From Hyphochytrium catenoides (taxonomy: Eukaryota > Sar > Hyphochytriomycetes > Hyphochytriales > Hyphochytriaceae), in NCBI GenBank assembly GCA_900088475.1, contig FLMG01003985.1, forward strand, positions 1-10,302: DNA of 10,302 nucleotides, in the 5' to 3' direction. Under the pieces are notes generated by a model, which ran no database searches, was not told where the DNA came from, and was given only the letters and a program-made list of their open reading frames with translations. Below, in pieces: positions 1-7,323 of the stretch (the stretch's first letter is position 1; the number at the start of each line of letters is the position of its first letter). Position numbers and translations under genes: made by a program.

Positions 1-1463
1 AGAGTTCTCTGCAGCAGCTCCGGGTCTTCTTTCTGTATCGTGCCGTCCACCAGCATTCGAAGCATCACGTCGTTCACCCTTCCACCAAGAGAAGAGAAGC
101 GCTTGGTCACTCGCAGCGCCTCGTACACGTGGCCTCTTTGACAGAGCTCGTGCACCACTTGCCCGTAGAAGTAAACGGAGGGAGGAGATGGGGAAGAGCT
201 ATTTTTCTCTCGTAGCCGTTCCATGACGTCTAGCGTTTGTTCTACCATGGACGGCAAGCCGCTTTTGCAATATGCCAGCGTGAGGGCGCCATAGCACGCC
301 CAGTGGGGCTCTGCAAGAAGCGCTAACACCCTCTTCGCTCCCCGGCTGTCCTTTCTCTCTCCATATGCCTTAATCAGCTCTTTGCAAAGATTGTGTTGCC
401 TATTCTCCGCGATGTGAGGATAATCCTGGAGAAGCTGCGCAAAGAGTCTTTCCCCTTTCTCAATATCTCCAGTCCGAACCAGATGGAGAATAAATCGACC
501 CACAGCTTCGGTCACTGCCACCTTTTCTTGATCGTTTGTGGCCTTGATGGCACCCGAGGAAGAGGAGAGTGCGCTGAGTAGCTGTGACAAAGTGTCCTCC
601 GCTTGCTCAGTGGAGCCAGAAGAGAGGAAACCCTTCAATAGCTCTGCGTAGGTAAAGACAGAGAGACAAGGGCTCTCTGCTTTGTTGAACTTGCGACCTA
701 CGCCTTCCCTTGGTCCGTCTCCTATCTCCGTCTCCGCTTTGAGGTCTCGAATTAGCTTTTCTGCAGCTCTCATGTCTCCTTTCCGGCACAAGCTGCTGAG
801 CCGGGGAAAGAGTAGAAGCTCGCGCTCCTCCCTTGTCCATTTCTCTCTTGTGTTTACTTCTTTCACCCAGGTCCTCAGCTCCTTTGCGGCTCCTCCGCAG
901 AGGAAACTGTACCCCAAACAAGCTTCAAAGCGATAGTCAGGCTCCTGACCCCAAAGCTTCATTTTCTCCAGCTCTGACTGCACTTTTTTCCATTCTCCTC
1001 TGACAGCGTATGTCAGAAGTTCCGCAAGAAGTTGTCTTCTAAGCGTCTCCTCGAAGGTAGACGCCACATCTTCAGCTGATAGCTCTCTTGTGGCAGCTTG
1101 TGGGCGGGAGACAGAAGTAAGATAGAGAGAGAAGAAGTCTACGTTTTTCGAGTGAGAAGGAGGACAAGAAGGCGTCCTCGCAGCATCGCAGGAAGTCGAG
1201 AGAACAGAGCTGAGAGAGGACGCAGAAGTAGAAGAAGGGGAAGGGACCGCAGAAGGAGCTCGGGTGGACCGCGGAGATGCTGAGGTCCGCCGAGCCACAG
1301 GAGGATCAGGAGAAGACCTTGAGGACGAAGCGACAGCTGGAGATGGCGACGGAGCTCCACCCTTATCGACGCTTGAGAGGCTCTTCCATATGTCTGTAGC
1401 CTGGACCGCAGCCGTGGAGTTCCCACGACGGAGCACTCCGGCTAGCGGTAGCGCTCTCTTCAT
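1..1463 (-). CDS. Pentatricopeptide-repeat (PPR) protein, N-terminal 487 residues, 3' end outside window
   Basis: The frame is open without a stop from the ATG at 1463 to the left edge, 487 codons, so the C-terminus is missing. The N-terminus (MKRALPLAGVLRRGNSTAAV) is basic, hydroxylated and free of acidic residues until D24, as expected of a mitochondrial presequence. A Ser/Pro-rich, low-complexity linker follows at about residues 37-105. From about 140 onward the protein is helical, with recurring 30-36 residue units of PPR type, for example 268-300 (FTYAELLKGFLSSGSTEQAE), 317-351, 355-386, 387-420 (YGALTLAYCKSG) and 428-462 (YFYGQVVHELCQRGHVYEAL). PPR proteins bind organellar RNA and act in its processing, stability or translation; the RNA target cannot be read from this fragment. 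An in-frame ATG two codons upstream (1469) has T at -3, whereas 1463 has ACC before the ATG, so 1463 is preferred. No intron is needed. The PPR family call is firm, though the repeats are degenerate; mitochondrial location is inferred. Confidence 0.85.
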   Translation of the reverse strand, partial: MKRALPLAGVLRRGNSTAAVQATDIWKSLSSVDKGGAPSPSPAVASSSRSSPDPPVARRTSASPRSTRAPSAVPSPSSTSASSLSSVLSTSCDAARTPSCPPSHSKNVDFFSLYLTSVSRPQAATRELSAEDVASTFEETLRRQLLAELLTYAVRGEWKKVQSELEKMKLWGQEPDYRFEACLGYSFLCGGAAKELRTWVKEVNTREKWTREERELLLFPRLSSLCRKGDMRAAEKLIRDLKAETEIGDGPREGVGRKFNKAESPCLSVFTYAELLKGFLSSGSTEQAEDTLSQLLSALSSSSGAIKATNDQEKVAVTEAVGRFILHLVRTGDIEKGERLFAQLLQDYPHIAENRQHNLCKELIKAYGERKDSRGAKRVLALLAEPHWACYGALTLAYCKSGLPSMVEQTLDVMERLREKNSSSPSPPSVYFYGQVVHELCQRGHVYEALRVTKRFSSLGGRVNDVMLRMLVDGTIQKEDPELLQRT

Positions 1464-1928
1464 GGTCATAAACTTGTCATGACTCTCAAGTTCTAGCTCT
1501 GTCCCATAAGGGGATACCGATGGAGGTCAGTGGTCAATTCACACCCTTCCATTAACCCTGCAAAGGAGGTGGCTTGGAGAAAGTGTTAGCCCATTCTGGG
1601 CCGGAAGTAGCCCATTGCTTGCCTCTTCTTCTGCTTGGTAGGGCTCCCGACGTATCGCTGGCTTACAGCCTTGGTAAGTGTTCGTGTTTCGTGCTCTCAA
1701 GTTGTCTTTATAAAACGATGTAACCTCCTCTCCTTTTGATGCCCGTCCACTGTGCTATGAATAGCTCTACCCCTCTCGCCGTCTCGGTCCGGTCCGATAA
1801 GAGCTCTGCCTTGCCATTTGATCCCTCTGTCCCTGTCTGTCTCTTCTATTACCTTCTTCCTTTCTGTGTGTCTTTGCCTACCGAGGCGCCTCAGGAGAGA
1901 GATGCACTGTCAATCTCTCACCAAGCTT

Positions 1929-1946
1929 CGCTCTCTCGCTCTCTCG

Positions 1947-2011
<65 letters not shown>
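1929..2011. repeat. Compound microsatellite (CGCTCTCT)4 then (CT)28
   Basis: Four 8-bp CGCTCTCT units at 1929-1960 run into an uninterrupted CT dinucleotide array, about 28 copies from 1955 to 2010, followed by CCAG. A second short CT run lies near 2026-2041. The array is pyrimidine-rich on the plus strand, the same sense as the introns of the myosin gene. Its length is likely to be variable between individuals. Confidence 0.95.
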
Positions 2012-2013
<2 letters not shown>

Positions 2014-2465
2014 GCATCTCTGCCGTCTCTCTCTCTCTCTTCGCTGTTGGGGGCGACCGGGGCGGCAGGTTCGCATCACGCTCGCTCCTCACAAGTCATC
2101 AGCCATCTCCTGGAGTAGCACTGTAAAGTACAGCTAGCCGCTAACCGCCATAGGCTGGACGGACTGTGTAACAGGGAGAACGTGGTGGGACGCACAACTC
2201 TTTCGAGGGCTTGTACATCCATACAACTATTGATCGAACAGAGGTATTCTTTGTTACAACATGAACGCACCAACGGTGTGCTTTATTTGAAGATTGATCA
2301 GCATCTGGAGCATCATACTTGGAATAATGAAGATATCTATCGACTTTGTTATAAAAACTTCTGATGAGTCCCATTGCGAATGGAACATTATTTGGCTAGC
2401 AAGGGCCTGTGGATTGGGTCTCGGTAAGGTAACGTTTGACATTTATCGATGGATATAGACCTTTC

Positions 2466-2492
2466 ATGACGGCGAGCGCCAGCCTCCGATAG
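2466..2492 (+). promoter_or_regulatory. Short upstream ORF before the TRIAP1-like start
   Basis: An ATG at 2466 opens an 8-residue frame (MTASASLR) that ends at TAG 2490-2492, five bases before the ATG of the TRIAP1-like gene. If the transcript starts upstream of 2466, ribosomes would meet this frame first and have to reinitiate or leaky-scan. The frame is seen in the sequence; its presence in the mRNA is not known. Confidence 0.3.
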
Positions 2493-2497
2493 CAGGG

Positions 2498-3021
2498 ATG
2501 GACGAGCAATGTCTGAAGGCTAAGCAGCTGTACGAGCAAGCTTGATACTCTCCTCGTCTTGTCAAATCCACTTCTGTCCCTTCCCTTCTCACTGAGTCAT
2601 CAATCTTGCTATTGCCATTCCCGTCGTCTTGGTCTTCGTCAAGGTCTTTTTGGACCCTAAGCTAGTCGCTCTCTTGTTCTGGAGCACAACTTCCCTCTCT
2701 TTGTGAAAAGTGTCAATGATGTTGATCTCAAGTTTTGCATGTGCATTTAGATATGAGACCTGCTTCAACAGCTGGTATCAGGACAACTTTCTTAAGGGAG
2801 ACCGGGTTCTAGGATGCCAGGAGGAGTGGAAGAAGTACCACATCTGCGTCGAGGTGACAATGTCCCCAACTTAAGTTCTGCTTACCCAGGAGGCTTCTCT
2901 TTGAAAATCCGGCCCTCTCCTTTCTTCGCAGGCGATGATGAAGTCCTTCGAGCTGCATGAAGAGGCGAAGGATTACATTGAGAAGCACAAGTCAGAAAAA
3001 GAGGCTAACACCAAGTCATAA
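2498..3021 (+). CDS. TRIAP1/Mdm35-family twin-CX9C protein, three exons, complete
   Basis: Exons are 2498-2529, 2751-2853 and 2932-3021, giving 74 residues, against 76 in human TRIAP1. Intron 1 (2530-2750, GTACGAG...TTTAG, phase 2) splits the Leu11 codon; intron 2 (2854-2931, GTGACAA...CGCAG, phase 0) follows Glu45. Joined, the exons give a perfect twin CX9C pattern: Cys5-x9-Cys15 and Cys33-x9-Cys43, with the family core CFNSWYQDNFLKGD between them. The hairpin of two helices held by two disulfides is the known fold. Family members are oxidised and trapped in the mitochondrial intermembrane space by the Mia40/Erv1 relay and partner PRELI/Ups lipid-transfer proteins that move phosphatidic acid towards cardiolipin synthesis. 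The C-terminus is a charged Lys/Glu-rich tail. An in-frame TAG at 2456-2458 with no ATG before 2498 fixes the start. Because no exon exceeds 103 bases, single-frame ORF calling would miss this gene. Identification is strong; the PRELI/Ups partner is inferred from the family. Confidence 0.93.
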
Positions 3022-3627
3022 CAAACGGGATGGGCCATCTCACTGGTACACTTTGGGAAAGGTGTATCTCTCTAAAGCCGAAGCAAGACCTCTGGGGTAC
3101 CTCGTTTGCTTAGACTCTTACAACCCTACTGCCATCCCGTTTGCTTAGACTCTTACAACCTTACTGCCATTTGTCACTGCCGCCGTGACATCAGAGCGTT
3201 GAAACACTCCTATCCATCCATGCTCTGTGTCGCACATGGAGGGAGTTCACAGCAGGGACTAGTAGCTCTAGTATTACGGGGCGACAGTGATGAATATTTA
3301 TATACAGTTTGAAGGCTAGGAGACGTAAACACGAATGAAAGCTCCGCAGCGTAAAGTGTAGAATCTACAGAGCTTGTGAATCCTAAGAACAACGATACCA
3401 TTTGCCGCAAGCGAAACTGCTAATCAAAGTAGAGATGAGGAGGGTGCAAGAGAATGGCGTAAAGTCGCGCGGACTATCCTAACTCCCTAGTTGGTGACTC
3501 GCAGCAGACATGCACTGCAAGCCTGACAGTTGGACTTGTACAGAGCCTCCTGCCGATTAACATAGTACAGTCTCCAACTTCACGCTCACGCCCTCTCTCT
3601 ATTGCTGCCTTCCTTGAAAGGGGCTAA
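3022..3627. other. Convergent intergenic region (3' flanks of TRIAP1-like and membrane-protein genes)
   Basis: About 0.6 kb lies between two stop codons that face each other. Open frames here are short and their translations resemble no family I know. It holds the 35-bp direct duplication at 3103-3170 and otherwise unremarkable sequence. I saw no canonical AATAAA close to either stop codon. Confidence 0.6.
3103..3170. repeat. 35-bp period direct tandem duplication, two copies
   Basis: A 33-base unit beginning CGTTTGCTTAGACTCTTACA is at 3103-3135 and again at 3138-3170, a period of 35 bases. The copies differ at one position only (C at 3126, T at 3161). It lies about 80 bases after the TRIAP1-like stop codon, so it may be within that gene's 3' UTR. 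The near identity suggests a recent local duplication. Confidence 0.92.
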
Positions 3628-4701
3628 TCAAAGGACGCTCCGTCCGTTATTGGGCCTATGAAGTTCCCAGTTGGATGTAGATCCGACCTCACTGTCCACA
3701 TATCTGTCTGTCTCTCGTGGTGCCTCCGAGAATCTTCCGAAGGTTCTAGCCCAGATGGAGCTACGCTTTAGGTGATCCGTGTGCCTGGGGTTACGGACTC
3801 TAAGAGTCTTTGGGATGTTTGTTTCCATCATCTCGTCGAATTGTTGCTTTCTACGTCGTTTCCGAACCGCTACACCTACCACTACCAGGGCTACCAGCAG
3901 AGCTGTTCCACCTAAAGCAGCCAGAATAACCACCATTGACTTCGTGAATATTCCACCCTTGCTGCGATCGCCGTCCGCGTCCTTTTCAACTGGTGCTCCC
4001 GTCACCCCATCAGCCGTCTGGCTTTCGGTCGTACTCGAGTCGTCTACAGAGTCACCGCCATCTAGTAGACCGGCTGAGGATGCAGGATCACTCGTAGGCT
4101 CGATGCCGTCCTCTGGAGGCACAGCCACTATCTCTGGGGCGGCTGAAGCTCCAGAACTGGAGGAGGAAGGCGGGGAGGAGGAAGTAGAGGAAGTTCCGGA
4201 AGGTGGGGAGAGAGCGGGGGGTGCTTTTGCTTCGTTGCCAGCTCTATTTTGACTCTCCTTACTGTCCGTCAAAGATGCCTGCGGGGATGGGGGCCCTGCA
4301 GGAGATTTCAGCTCAGCAGAAGGTGGGGATGGTGAAGTAGCACTTGGGGATATGGGCTCGAGAATACTCTTCAGGATGGCTGATGGAGGACAAGCTGGCC
4401 AGTTGTTGGGGTTAGGGAAGAATGGCTCGCCAGGACCAGGGACGCGTATGCAAAACCGGCAAGGTGCAAAGTTTCCAATACAGCCAACCAATGCTGGACA
4501 AGCTGGATCTGAGTAGACACCAGCACCATTCTTTGCTAACGCAGAGCCCAGGTGCACTTGACAGCTTGCTTCTCCCGCCGCGTGCGCCCTTTCACTTAAG
4601 AAAAATTGCGCAGCCGTTACTAAGGACCATAATATCCGCTGCCTTCTGCCTCCTCTGTTGCGCACCTGCCCACTCGACTCCTTTGACCTTTGTTCATCCA
4701 T
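3628..4701 (-). CDS. Predicted type I single-pass membrane protein with Cys-rich ectodomain
   Basis: The single exon encodes 357 residues. An Arg-rich N-terminal segment (to about 22) is followed by a hydrophobic stretch, RILWSLVTAAQFFLSERAHA, that reads as a signal peptide with cleavage near Ala41-Ala42. The ectodomain has six cysteines (47, 68, 74, 81, 84, 104) in a compact module around DPACPALVGCIGN and CRFC. Residues about 110-250 are Pro/Ser/Thr-rich with an Asp/Glu-rich end, like an O-glycosylated stalk. A single membrane helix (about 255-278, MVVILAALGGTALLVALVVV) ends in the stop-transfer RKRRRK. The cytosolic tail of about 75 residues is basic and polar with no catalytic motif. The start is the first ATG after the in-frame stop at 4750-4752 and has G at -3 and +4. 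I do not recognise the gene. The short CxxC-type module resembles ones I loosely recall from stramenopile secreted proteins. A cell-surface or endomembrane role fits; receptor or adhesion function would be speculation. Confidence 0.75.
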   Translation of the reverse strand: MDEQRSKESSGQVRNRGGRRQRILWSLVTAAQFFLSERAHAAGEASCQVHLGSALAKNGAGVYSDPACPALVGCIGNFAPCRFCIRVPGPGEPFFPNPNNWPACPPSAILKSILEPISPSATSPSPPSAELKSPAGPPSPQASLTDSKESQNRAGNEAKAPPALSPPSGTSSTSSSPPSSSSSGASAAPEIVAVPPEDGIEPTSDPASSAGLLDGGDSVDDSSTTESQTADGVTGAPVEKDADGDRSKGGIFTKSMVVILAALGGTALLVALVVVGVAVRKRRRKQQFDEMMETNIPKTLRVRNPRHTDHLKRSSIWARTFGRFSEAPRETDRYVDSEVGSTSNWELHRPNNGRSVL

Positions 4702-5562
4702 AGCGAGTTCCTCGAACAGTCTTCCTTCCACTAGCTGACTCTCAGTCTTTCAGTCATCTCTTCGATATGCAGGCCATGCCAAGATTACGATATCGCGGTA
4801 TATCAGCCTACCAACGGCATCCATCTTTCTTTGTGTCCATGCTCTTGCAGATGTCAGGGAAAACAAACTTTACTGTGAGCGGCAGGATTAGCTGCATTAG
4901 CCGCTTTAAGAAGTCCCGATGTTGACGGTCCAAATGGGCTGATTGTCAGACGGATAGTAACAGACAAGGAATGACAAGAACAAGCGCTGTTCCCTAACAC
5001 ATTCGGACCAGGCGCCAGGCAAAACCGCAGTCTTAGAGTGCCACAGGTTTATCCATGAAGCCAGGTCTGGTGAGACATAGTGTTCAGGCTCCATAGGACA
5101 ACCTTGGAAGGAACAGAATAATATACTGAGGAACGGACTATCCGGAAACCCATAAGGAGACAGAGAGCGAGAGCGGGGCCAGGTGCCATTCAGGCGCAGA
5201 ACATTATCTCCACACTCCATCTCTCTGTCTCTCTCTCACTACAGCTCTTTTCCACACTTCCCTTGCCCCCTAAGAATCAGCATAGTTCTACACAGCAGGT
5301 TAGGGTGCACGGTCAAAACCAAACTGTGCAGCTTCACAGCAGCCGTCGATCACCTTGGGTTAGGTAACGCTATGTGTTTGCTAGTCTATATAGGGTTAAG
5401 AGTGACATGTGGGTTTGGGCGATATCTGTGCTTAGTTGTCATGGAGAGTCAAGCTTCAGAAGCCAGACTCCTCTGAACATAACCTAAGCAATAAATTTCT
5501 GAAAGGTATGAAGCTTATAGCGGAAACCTTCACTGCAATGATAATCGGCCCATATGTCTGAA
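4702..5562. other. Intergenic region without a supported gene
   Basis: This should contain the promoter and 5' leader of the membrane-protein gene on the minus strand. A minus-strand frame at 4906-5220 and a plus-strand frame at 5183-5476 are open, but their translations have no family resemblance, no low-complexity-free domain and no supporting splice sites. Three TTAGGG-like words occur at 5298-5306, 5357-5364 and 5391-5398. A plus-strand AATAAA sits at 5490-5495. Confidence 0.5.
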
Positions 5563-5814
5563 TTATTCCTCGCCTACGTAGCTTTCACGTTCAAACCGGG
5601 GCAGTCCACCGGGGTAGGGGTAGCCTCTTTTGTGAGTTGTTGCCCACGGTATGATATGCCGGCCGTCACCCCCTTGGGCCAGGACACCGACGTCTTCCCC
5701 TATCAAATACAAAAAGTGAGGTAAAGGCTCTTTCTTATGCATATTCTTAGGCTTATTGAGCTCCAACTCTTCCTCAGCCTTCGCCTCAGCAATTTGCCTC
5801 GAGTGCTCCTCTAT
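5563..5814 (-). CDS. Probable 3'-terminal exon of an unidentified protein
   Basis: On the minus strand the frame opens right after CTGTAG (5815-5820), an acceptor-like site, and ends at TAA 5563-5565, giving about 83 residues. The start IEEHSRQIAEAKAEEELEL is charged and helical. It is followed by a compact, non-repetitive part: KEPLPHFLYLIGEDVGV, a Gly-rich turn, then PWATTHKRGYPYPGGLPRFE. The mixed composition with many aromatic, Pro and Gly residues looks like real protein, unlike neighbouring chance frames. A downstream ATG at 5742 would alternatively give a complete 59-residue protein. The 5' exons were not found; a donor-like GTCAGC at 6028-6023 would join in phase 0, but the exon it implies is unconvincing. 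I do not recognise the family. Short length and composition could suit a small organelle complex subunit, which is only a guess. Confidence 0.4.
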   Translation of the reverse strand: MEEHSRQIAEAKAEEELELNKPKNMHKKEPLPHFLYLIGEDVGVLAQGGDGRHIIPWATTHKRGYPYPGGLPRFERESYVGEE

Positions 5815-6700
5815 CTACAGAACTACACAGTAGGTCTACTTGTGCTCGAAAGCCTCCGTCTTTCTCTGGTCCTCTCTGACTTCTGGGCCTGGCCTCGTGC
5901 CAGAGAGAACTAGAAGCTGGGCGATAGTAGGAGAGGGACGGCAAGAGTCGATTATCATTGGCGGAAGAACAACTGCTATTGTTCTGGATGACTGACGTTG
6001 TCCTCTTGTTGCGCCTGTTGTTGCTGACCCAAGCTCCCTCTTCATTCTTCAACACAATGCATGCCCAGCTGCATGCGCATGAGGGCTCTGCATCATCTTC
6101 TTCACGTGTACAGCCGCACGCAGGAGGAAGCATATATGTATATATATATAGACTAATAATAGAAGTATAAGGGAGGGACTTTTGTGGCCATCTCGCTCTT
6201 ATCCTCTGCCCTCAGTCATGCCTGAACTCCTTTGCTTAATTTTCACGTGTTTGAAAGAAGGAGGAGAAGATGTATCTCGCTTTATCTCAGCAAAACATCC
6301 TGCGCACAGAGTAAAGCGCATGGCGGTGGACCTGTTCAAACTATGCGCTCTCTTTAGGTTGTTCTGACGCCAGCCAATTGATGAGAAGTGATGATCAGCT
6401 CAGCTCCGTTGTCACCCGGCCGCCAAGAAGGGAAACCTAACAACACTCTTCTGCCGAACGACGCATAACCTTTCCTCTCTAATATTCGTCGTAGCCTCTA
6501 TTAGATCTTTTTGGTCATATTATCAAGAAGTCTCTTTACCATTTAACAGCTAACAACCAGACTTCGTCCCTCCTTCTTCATTTGTTGGTTGGGGTACTGT
6601 CCTTCCCCTGCCCAAGGTTCGCTCTCCCATATTCGAAGAAGAAGAGAGACCTATACACGAAAATAGATATAAAAAAATGCAGATCGTTTGGATACTAAGA
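5815..6700. other. Non-coding or unassigned region
   Basis: It may hold 5' exons of the minus-strand gene ending at 5563, but none could be assigned with confidence. The frames at 5786-6133, 5836-6045 (minus) and 6182-6367 (plus) give no recognisable protein. It contains a TA-rich run at 6132-6150 and two GCATGC words at 6059-6064 and 6071-6076. Confidence 0.5.
6132..6150. repeat. Short TA-repeat, possible TATA element
   Basis: The run ATATATGTATATATATATA is almost pure alternating TA. Read on the minus strand it lies about 320 bases upstream of the 5563-5814 exon and could serve as a TATA box there, but a random TA microsatellite is just as likely. Confidence 0.5.
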
Positions 6701-7183
6701 AAATGCGTGGACTTGTTCCAGGCAACCGCAAAGCCAAAAAGCCTTCTTCATCAGCAGTATCACTATCCATTCGAGCCAGGACGATTGATCGCCTTTAATA
6801 TTGTATAACAGCAGCAGCAAAAATTGTTGTTAATAATGGGTTGAAGGAGGAGAAGATTTTCCTAGACGAGGGCATAATATATGTAGTTCCCTTATATAAT
6901 AGCAACTTTCCTATTGCTGCTTGCGACAATCTACTACCCACGGAATCAGACGATACGTTGAGGATGAGGATCTTGAGGAATATCGGCACTGCGAGCAAAG
7001 AGAAATTAATGGAAAGAGAGAGCTGTGCGTTGTGGCGCAAGTGCTATTATCCTTGCAGTCTCTTCTTTCTCCATGCTTCATTAAGCCTTATATTGCTATG
7101 TAAAACGATAGTGCAAGAGAAGCATACTTGTACCAAGAAGGCGTTGTAGAGTCCAGGGCGTTGGAGCTCTCGTCTCCTCTTCA
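6701..7183. other. Unassigned region, A/T-richer, no supported gene
   Basis: Two overlapping short plus-strand frames start here: 6677-6808 (43 residues) and 6703-6798 (31 residues). Longer frames on both strands around 6795-7149 overlap each other and read as chance frames with no domain. I see no RNA gene or mobile element. Confidence 0.4.
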
Positions 7184-7323
7184 TTTTCCTTCTTCTCCTC
7201 CTTTCCTTCTTCTTCTTCTCCTTCTTCTTCTCCTCCTCCTCTTCTCCTTTTCCTCCCTTCTTTTTCTCCTTGTTCTTCTCCTTCTTCTTCTCTTCCTCTT
7301 CCTTCTTCTTCTTCTTCTTCTTT
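7184..7323. repeat. 140-base near-pure homopyrimidine (CTT/CCT) tract
   Basis: All bases from 7184 to 7271 are C or T, one G follows at 7272, and 7273-7323 are again all C or T. The tract is built of TTC, TCC and CTT words with a final run of about seven TTC units. It is a strong candidate for triplex (H-DNA) formation because TTC arrays are mirror-symmetric. Frames across it give only poly-Leu/Phe or poly-Glu/Arg and are not genes. Confidence 0.95.

Larger units (their letters stand above)
1464..2497. other. Divergent intergenic region between PPR gene and TRIAP1-like gene
   Basis: About 1 kb separates two start codons that face away from each other, so promoters for both genes should lie here. 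I found no coding exon: the longer open frames around 1736-2137 simply read through the CT microsatellite. The plus strand carries a strong splice-donor-like GTAAGTG at 1674 and a CT tract ending in CCAG at 2014, which could be a 5'-leader intron. Bases 2100-2460 are ordinary mixed sequence with no recognised feature. Confidence 0.6.

Noticed and set aside
607-1426. Frames at 607-921 (minus), 682-936 (plus), 1098-1283 (plus) and 1139-1426 (minus)
   Set aside because: All overlap the long open PPR frame on the minus strand in other phases, and their composition is Arg/Leu/Ser-biased without motifs.
1736-2137. Open frames on both strands through the CT microsatellite (for example 1736-2137, 1818-2126 plus; 1910-2092 minus)
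   Set aside because: Alternating Ser-Leu or Arg-Glu runs come from the dinucleotide array; any strand and phase of (CT)n is stop-free. There are no domains outside the repeat.
3779-4252. 157-codon plus-strand frame opposite the membrane-protein gene
   Set aside because: It is the antisense shadow of the Pro/Ser/Thr-rich stalk and has no domain. The minus-strand frame has signal peptide, Cys module and membrane helix in a sensible order.
4878-4905. Inverted repeat AGCGGC / GCCGCT with a 16-base loop
   Set aside because: A six-base stem with a large loop is weak and expected by chance in 10 kb; no following T-run or other context.
4906-5476. Minus-strand frame 4906-5220 and plus-strand frame 5183-5476
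   Set aside because: No recognisable domain, no splice support, and composition typical of random sequence. Listed only as intergenic content.
5583-5600. GTTCAAACC resembling a tRNA T-loop
   Set aside because: The flanking bases do not form a five-pair stem, and no acceptor, D or anticodon arm is present. The sequence lies within the likely coding exon.
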